Shown: positions 58,361 to 64,000 of the stretch, in pieces
Numbering within the stretch: position 1 is the first letter of the stretch
Layout of the letters: every line of letters starts with the position of its first letter
NCBI GenBank assembly: GCA_035772785.1
Contig: JAOCPU010000014.1
Span: 248,001 to 312,000 of the forward strand
Reading direction: 5' to 3'
Length of the DNA: 64,000 bases
Source: Phlebiopsis flavidoalba
Lineage: Eukaryota > Basidiomycota > Agaricomycetes > Polyporales > Phanerochaetaceae
Position numbers and translations under genes: made by a program
The notes under the pieces: generated by a model
What the model was told of the DNA's origin: nothing
Database searches by the model: none
The model's input: only the letters and a program-made list of their open reading frames with translations

Positions 58361-61300
58361 CACGATCGCACAGGGACTAGCATTGGAGTTGGGGATATGA
58401 TAGACATCTTTGTACATAGTAGACGACAAAGCTTTCCGGCACGTGTCATTCATGTTGTGCTTCTATCTCAGAAACACTGTTAATATGTTGCGACGCGTCA
58501 CTGACGATATTTATGTATGTATATCGTTCGGGTTAAATAATAGCATCACGCACATAGATAGAAGCGAGTGGGATTAAAAAAAATTTAGATTCCAGTGTCC
58601 ACTTTTCGTATTCCAATTCAAGATCCAAGTTCCAAGTTCAACGATACAATGTCACAATAATCACCCGGTTGTCATGTCAAAGGAATACAGGCCGTGATAC
58701 TGCTGATCCACCAATCCTAGCTGTCATTGTGCTTCAGATATCACGTAGGGTCGAAGGAGAACTAGTTCAACATGTATGACGGTTCCAACCCAAAGAGCAT
58801 AATTCACCGTAGGCCTCCACGAGGTCGTAGCAAATAGACGAAAATCACCGAGGAGGGGGGGGGGACGCGTAACGAAAACACCAGGAAGCTGCGGCGACGC
58901 TGGGCAACCTTTGCGATACAGCAGCCCGGTGGAATCGTGATGATCGCGATTCACTCTCACTATTGGACATTTTCCAATTGATCGCCCTCAAAAATATGGG
59001 TCTTTGTGGGACACCTCGACCTGTCAATTCCCACATTGCTCACCCCTACAACCGCATTGCTTTCAGTTTCTGGCTCTGGAGAGAATGAAATGTGAGCACC
59101 CACGCTTTGCGTTCCACAATGGCCCATGGATTCAAACACGCAGTGCATCCACCGCTGTCAGTTCACCCGTTAGTACAAGAAATAGCGCGGGGACATCACA
59201 CCCGCGCTCACGACCTATCCGTTCGCCTGTGGACTCCTCTGCGCGAGGAGGCGAAGGAAGAAAATGCAGGGGTCTCCAACTGCACCAAGAGGCCGAGTCG
59301 CAATCAAACTAACGAGTGCCTGGAAGATATGACACCGCAAAAGTGACGGGGACAAAGAAGCCCAGCCAGGAAAAAAATGGGCAAGTCGGCCTCACTGCCC
59401 GCCTTGCTACCACCACGGCGTTCTAAGGAAAGCTCATGGTTAGGCGATTACCACGTTCGGATATCGGTATTACGAAACAGGGGTTTCCTGTACATGGCCA
59501 ACCCCACGGGACATGGAAATATCTGCCCCTGTTGTGAGTCCATCGGAAGCACGGAATAACCATTTAAAGGTGGGGACATAATATATCCTCAGCTTCATTT
59601 CGATGCTCGTTGAAATCTACCATAGATCATACAGACACGGTGCCAACCAAAGCCCAGTGCGGGGGGCGACGCGAAAGGTCGGTCCCAAAACATGGCCCAC
59701 CTCGCCAGCTAATAAGCTTACGGCTGATATTACGGACCGGCTAACGAGGAAAACAAAACTGCAGGACGGGACAACGGCGTTTATCTGTATACAAGCCTCC
59801 AAACGCTACCATCTCGGATTGTATCCGCGGAAGTTTAAGAAACTCGACCACCCATCCAACTCGGGCGTAACGTGATGCGGTGCCGGTCGCATAAAACTAC
59901 CTTGCGGGGCACTCGAATTATCTCGCGCGCCCCGGCACCGCACGCCTACGATCATAGGATCGACACTCGGAGGAGCACAGAAGAGACAAGTAATCATGCG
60001 CAATGCACATTCGCACTCCCCGGAAAAACCTCGCGAACAAAAACACTCAACGTCTTACTCCCACGCTGCACAACAAACGAAATCCGCCCCACCACCTACG
60101 ATGTCACTTCCTCCCCCTTCTCGTAGCGAACGCACCGCATCCCATGGCAGCGTGTATTCAAATTATGTTCCTATTATCCATACGGACGGCGCATTGCCTC
60201 ACACCTTCCCCGCTCAAAGCTCTTCACATCTCTCAGCCAATGCCCAGCCCAAAGATTGCCATACAATCCCCCCAAAAAGCACTCCCGCGCCCCGAGTCTC
60301 CAAATTCAAAACAAATACCACCACCAAACGATCACACCTTGAAGAATCATCCGCAGAAACGCCGCGCAAGTGACTGCTACTATTGCAACTCGGAACTACA
60401 AACACCACCTGGCGAAACGATGAGTTGACTGCGTCGGCTGCGCCTGCTTTGAGAAGAGCGCACAACTCTGAACGGAGGATGTGGAATCGGCATATGCTGA
60501 TTGTGGGGGACTAACGCAGAGACATGGATAGGGAGTCGCCCAGAGCGAGTCGAAAGGGCTTCAAGTGTCAGGGGAGTGGTTGACAGCGAGAGCAGCTGAA
60601 ATGGCCGTCGGCGATCTCGACTTGGGCCCGCGAGAGCTGGGATGGACCCGAAGTGTTCGGCTATCAAGGTGAGCTTCTGCTTTGGTCACTAACTGAATGT
60701 CTATATGTCTGAGCATCCCCCCCCGGCTGCCCCTCAGTCTGAGCTCGGTCTTTAGCTATCCTACGAAGTCGGTGACAAAGCTTTTTCAGAGTGGTTGAGG
60801 TGTTGACAAAGGATAAACAAATGGCAGTCGTAAGTGTCACCCGCCAATCCTACTGGAGTACGTGCTTTAAACGTTCCTTCAGAGCTATTTCTAAGCTTGC
60901 TGCGAGCTTGTGATCCGGATGTCCTCAACAAGACCTCGCCTTTTGCCTCGCGCAACGGGGGGGGGCGGGGGGCAAAAAAAAAAGGGCTGTAAGAAAGATC
61001 GCAAAGAAGCGGCGAAGTGGTATAGAGCGGCAGTAAAGTGAGCAGTGTATTTCACCGCTTTTGCGTAACATGCCTTATTTCTAGACGCAATAGGTTCAAG
61101 ACGATAGGTCAAGCAAGGTGTTCAGTGATATAGGTCTTGCGTGGATATACACAAGGATAAAATTCCATCAATAGACACTGAATGCGCGATTAGGGACGTT
61201 CAGACGACGACAACTCCGTTCTCAAGTCACTCGTTCGAAGTATACCCACTATCTGTTGTATCATTTAACCTGGGAATTTATGAGGCTGTTAATACTAGGT

Positions 61301-61479
61301 TAAAATGTACACTCGCGTGGTTTTTTCGCTTTTCATTTTTTGCAAATTTTTCCTCGTCTCTTGCAAACAGTCTCGTATATTGGTGAAGCTCCAAGTCGAC
61401 GCTAAATGGCTCGCGCGGCCGGATCCAAGGTCTCTGTCTGTGGTGGAAAAAGGCACTAACAGCGCCGCGCTCCTGCGTG
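58361..61479. other. No recognisable gene
   Basis: A 3.1-kb stretch between F-box copy C and GCN20. Open frames at 59004-59346, 59377-59559, 59603-59875 and 59996-60428 (+) are short and carry no motif I know. The frame at 60100-60373 is Ser/Pro-rich and could be a small disordered protein. G and A runs lie at 58855-58864 and 60957-60983. The GCN20 promoter should be in the last few hundred bases. Confidence 0.35.
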
Positions 61480-64000
61480 AGCGTTGACGCTTACCATCAT
61501 CTCCGATCGCAAAGTCCTGCGCCGATTCTTTGCAGGATATTACCTGATAGCACAACGGTTGCCAGTCCTTGTACGCCGGAAACACTCATAAAAAATGAAC
61601 GACAACTGAACGAGGACATTGCCGAAGACATCCGCGAGGAACTCGCGGGCACAGAAGAGATCATTGTCCAATACCTTTCGGGCTACCTTTTGGACCTCGA
61701 TTGACCGCTGCCGAGGACGAGGACCGTGCTGCAGTCACTCGTACGATCTCGAATCTGCGACTCGTCCTCGCTCCAAGTCGAGTCCGAGATGCTCAGCTGG
61801 AGAAGCTATGAAGAGGCTCGCCAAGATGCTGGAAGAGCCTCTCAACAGGCGGGAGAGAGGAATAGAGCAGGGAAAGCTAATGAGTCTAGTCAGGCTCGAC
61901 AAGGTCGGGTGGACATGAGCAAGACCTCGCTTAGCAACACTATTGCGTTTGGTGAGGGTGTCGACTTGGAAAGCATCAACAAGGGAAAGTGAGTACATGC
62001 GACTGGTATGACCGCTATGTGCTAACGTCTGCAAAGGGCTTCGCGGGTCGATATGAAGAAGTTGGAGAAGCAGGAGGCAAAACTCCGGGTATGTGTCCGA
62101 CACACTTATATTTATTCTTCTCATTGCGTATGCTTCAATAGGCCAAGATCGAGAAAACGCGCACGGAGGGACTTGTACGAAGGATCCAAGTTGTTGGACC
62201 AACACAAGAAGCAGGTAAGGGTTTTCCCCCTTCCTCGTTTTTTTTCCGCGTTTTGATAGGCCACACATCCATTAGCAATCCTACGAGGTAGATGTTTATG
62301 AAAGATAAACCCTCTGGAAGCCGCGGTCCGCATCCAAGAACAAATCCAAAGACATCCACTTACCGTCTATCGACGTCAACTTTGCTTCAAATCGGATTCT
62401 GTGCGCAAATCGCATTTTAAAGTCTTTCGGTTCTCATAGTTTTGGTTCTAGCTCTGGGGCTTCGCTTACTCTTGCGCACGGTCGACTTGGAGATTCGGTA
62501 TGGTATCGATTGGTCGCAATGGTGTCGGAAAGTCTACTTTACTGCGCCATATCGCCATGCGTGAAGTACCGATTCCTTCAACACATTACGATCTTGTTCG
62601 TAGAGCAAGAGGTGAGTCTCCCACATACGCATATATACATGTGCTCAGTGAAGAATAGATCATCGGAGGACGACACTACAGCGCGCTCGACTCCGTGCTC
62701 AAAAGCCGACGTCTGGCGAGACACGCTGCTCAAAGAGGAGGCCTCCTCAACGCCAAACTCCAGCAACTCGAGGGGGCGAGAACGACGAGAAGCGCTTCGA
62801 CGATGCTCGTGAAGAGGCACAGACCCGGCTTGCAGAGGTGCACGCTCGCCTTGCGGATATGGATGGGCCGAGAGTGGCCCCGCAAGAGCGGCGGCTCTGC
62901 TAGCGGGTCTCGGATTTAGCGAAGCCGATCAGTCGAGGCCGACTAAGTCGTTCAGTGGTGGATGGGATCGATGCGTACTGGCGTTAGCTCGTGCACTCTT
63001 TGTCAAGGCCCTCTTTACTTCTTCTCGATGAACCTTCCAATCACAGTCCGTGCGGTTCCCTGCGACCCATAACGAAGTGCTAACTCGGAGCGTGCAGTTG
63101 ATCTGAACGCTTTGGCATGGCTCGAAGATTACTTGCAGACCTGGCAGGGAACTTTTACTGGTGGTGTAAGTCTCAAATCATGCCGCTTCAAAGCAGCGAA
63201 GCTGACTTTCACTATCACATATAGATCCCTAACGACCGTGCTTTCCTGTGAGTTCATACTTCGCTCCGCTCAGACAAACTTCATGACGCCCTTTTGCAGC
63301 GATGCTGTCGCGACGGATATCATCCACATGCACTCGGCTCGCTTAGACTACTACAAAGGGGTGAGCAATCTGTAATTATTGCGTGACGAATTCTCACCAC
63401 GTTGCGCGTAGAAACTTCACACAATTCTACTCTACTAAAACCCGAGCGCGATCGTAATTTGGCGCAAGAGAGTATGATACACAAATGGAGTACCGTACCG
63501 AAAGCATCTTCAGGCCTTCATTGACCGATGGAGATACAATGCCAACCGTGCCGCTCAGGCTCAGTCCGAAGATCAAGATCCTGGAGAAGGTAAATCAGCG
63601 TCAACTCTCCAGACCATGTCAATCAGAGCTAACAATGGCCGTAAAGCTTCCAGAACTCTACTCCTCCAGAAGCTGACGAAACAGAGACCTTCAAGTTCCC
63701 TGAAACCGAGAAGATCTCTCCACCTCTGCTGGCAGCTCAACGACTGGTCACATTTTTGGTTATTCTTCGGAGTAATATCTCTTGTTAAAGGGCTATCAAC
63801 ATCGATGTCGGTCCTCGACTCTCGAATGGCCATCGTTGGACCCAACGGTGCCGGAAAAGTCTACTCTGTACGTCATTTACCCGCGTCCGTTGTGGTGAGG
63901 CTTGACGGGCTGATATGACCACATCAGAATCAAAACTACTCATGGGCGAGCTCCAGCCGATGGCCGGGTCATGTAACGCAGAACGGTCCGTCTGAGAATG
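61480..64000 (+). CDS. GCN20: ABCF ATPase GCN20-type, partial at window end
   Basis: Soluble ABC-F protein with two ATPase domains and no membrane segment. GCN20 works with GCN1 on ribosomes to activate the kinase GCN2 under amino-acid starvation. The N-terminal region reads IREELAGTEEIIVQYLSGYL, VDMSKTSLSNTIAFGEGVDL and MKKLEKQEAKLRAKIEK-like sequence, the GCN20/ABCF3 pattern. Domain 1 has Walker A GRNGVGKSTLLRHIA (about 62513-62557), LLAGLGFSEADQSRPTKSF with signature SGG (about 62950), LNALAWLEDYLQTWQGT and VATDIIHMHSARLDYYKG. The inter-domain arm has FIDRWRYNANRAAQAQSKIK. Domain 2 begins RMAIVGPNGAGK at about 63823 (the S/T of its Walker A is in a shifted frame), then MGELQPMAG, and is cut at 64000. 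The first ATG may be 61594 after one indel, so the start is approximate. Confidence 0.88.

Noticed and set aside
1..64000. CRISPR arrays, prokaryotic operons or ribosomal RNA genes
   Set aside because: No regularly spaced repeats or rRNA sequence. The introns and gene families are eukaryotic.

Overview
The window is nuclear DNA of a filamentous basidiomycete, most likely an Agaricomycete. Genes carry many short introns (about 45-70 nt, GT..AG). Families typical of this group are present: DUF6533 membrane protein, copper-fist regulator, a TRANK1-like UvrD helicase with TPRs, F-box proteins with a VCRFW-type F-box, and a secreted GH10 xylanase. A Rhizoctonia-like plant-associated fungus would fit, but that is a guess. 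Nearly every recognisable gene, including housekeeping genes, switches reading frame several times inside exons and contains long poly-G/poly-A runs. I read this mainly as residual consensus indels rather than mass pseudogenisation. Exon joins and some starts and stops are therefore approximate. Layout left to right: NIC96/NUP93 nucleoporin (+, 163-3364); a 282-bp MITE-like element (3580-3861); DUF6533 membrane protein (-, 4015-5585); a divergent pair of copper-fist regulator (-, 6365-7762) and ABC half-transporter (+, 8130-10918); a 9-kb TRANK1-like UvrD helicase (-, 10949 to about 19944); an unassigned stretch with tRNA-Met(CAT) at 22770-22845; a small membrane protein (+); ARP6 (-, 23952-25976); F-box copy A (-) with a GH10 xylanase N-terminal relic (+); a GC-rich upstream region; the AP-1/Yap1-like bZIP gene (+, 32476 to about 34620); an empty 4-kb stretch; the Erf4 subunit of Ras palmitoyltransferase (-, 38874 to about 40160); a divergent pair of SRP68 (-) and GET3 (+); an unassigned protein (46640-48087); an F-box/LRR gene (-, 48459-50196); a GH10 relic (-) with F-box copy B (+); a full-length GH10 xylanase (-) with F-box copy C (+); an unassigned 3-kb stretch; and GCN20-type ABCF (+), cut by the window end. 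The most unusual structure is a divergent [GH10 xylanase <- -> F-box] module present three times. It occurs once inverted at 26.4-29.4 kb and twice in direct order at 50.4-53.5 and 54.0-58.4 kb. Only the last copy keeps a whole xylanase. All three F-box copies share the N-terminal MPxVTRRMA-type start and a GC-rich promoter box about 100-200 bp upstream. Two ER-targeting factors, SRP68 (co-translational) and GET3 (tail-anchored proteins), sit head to head about 240 bp apart.
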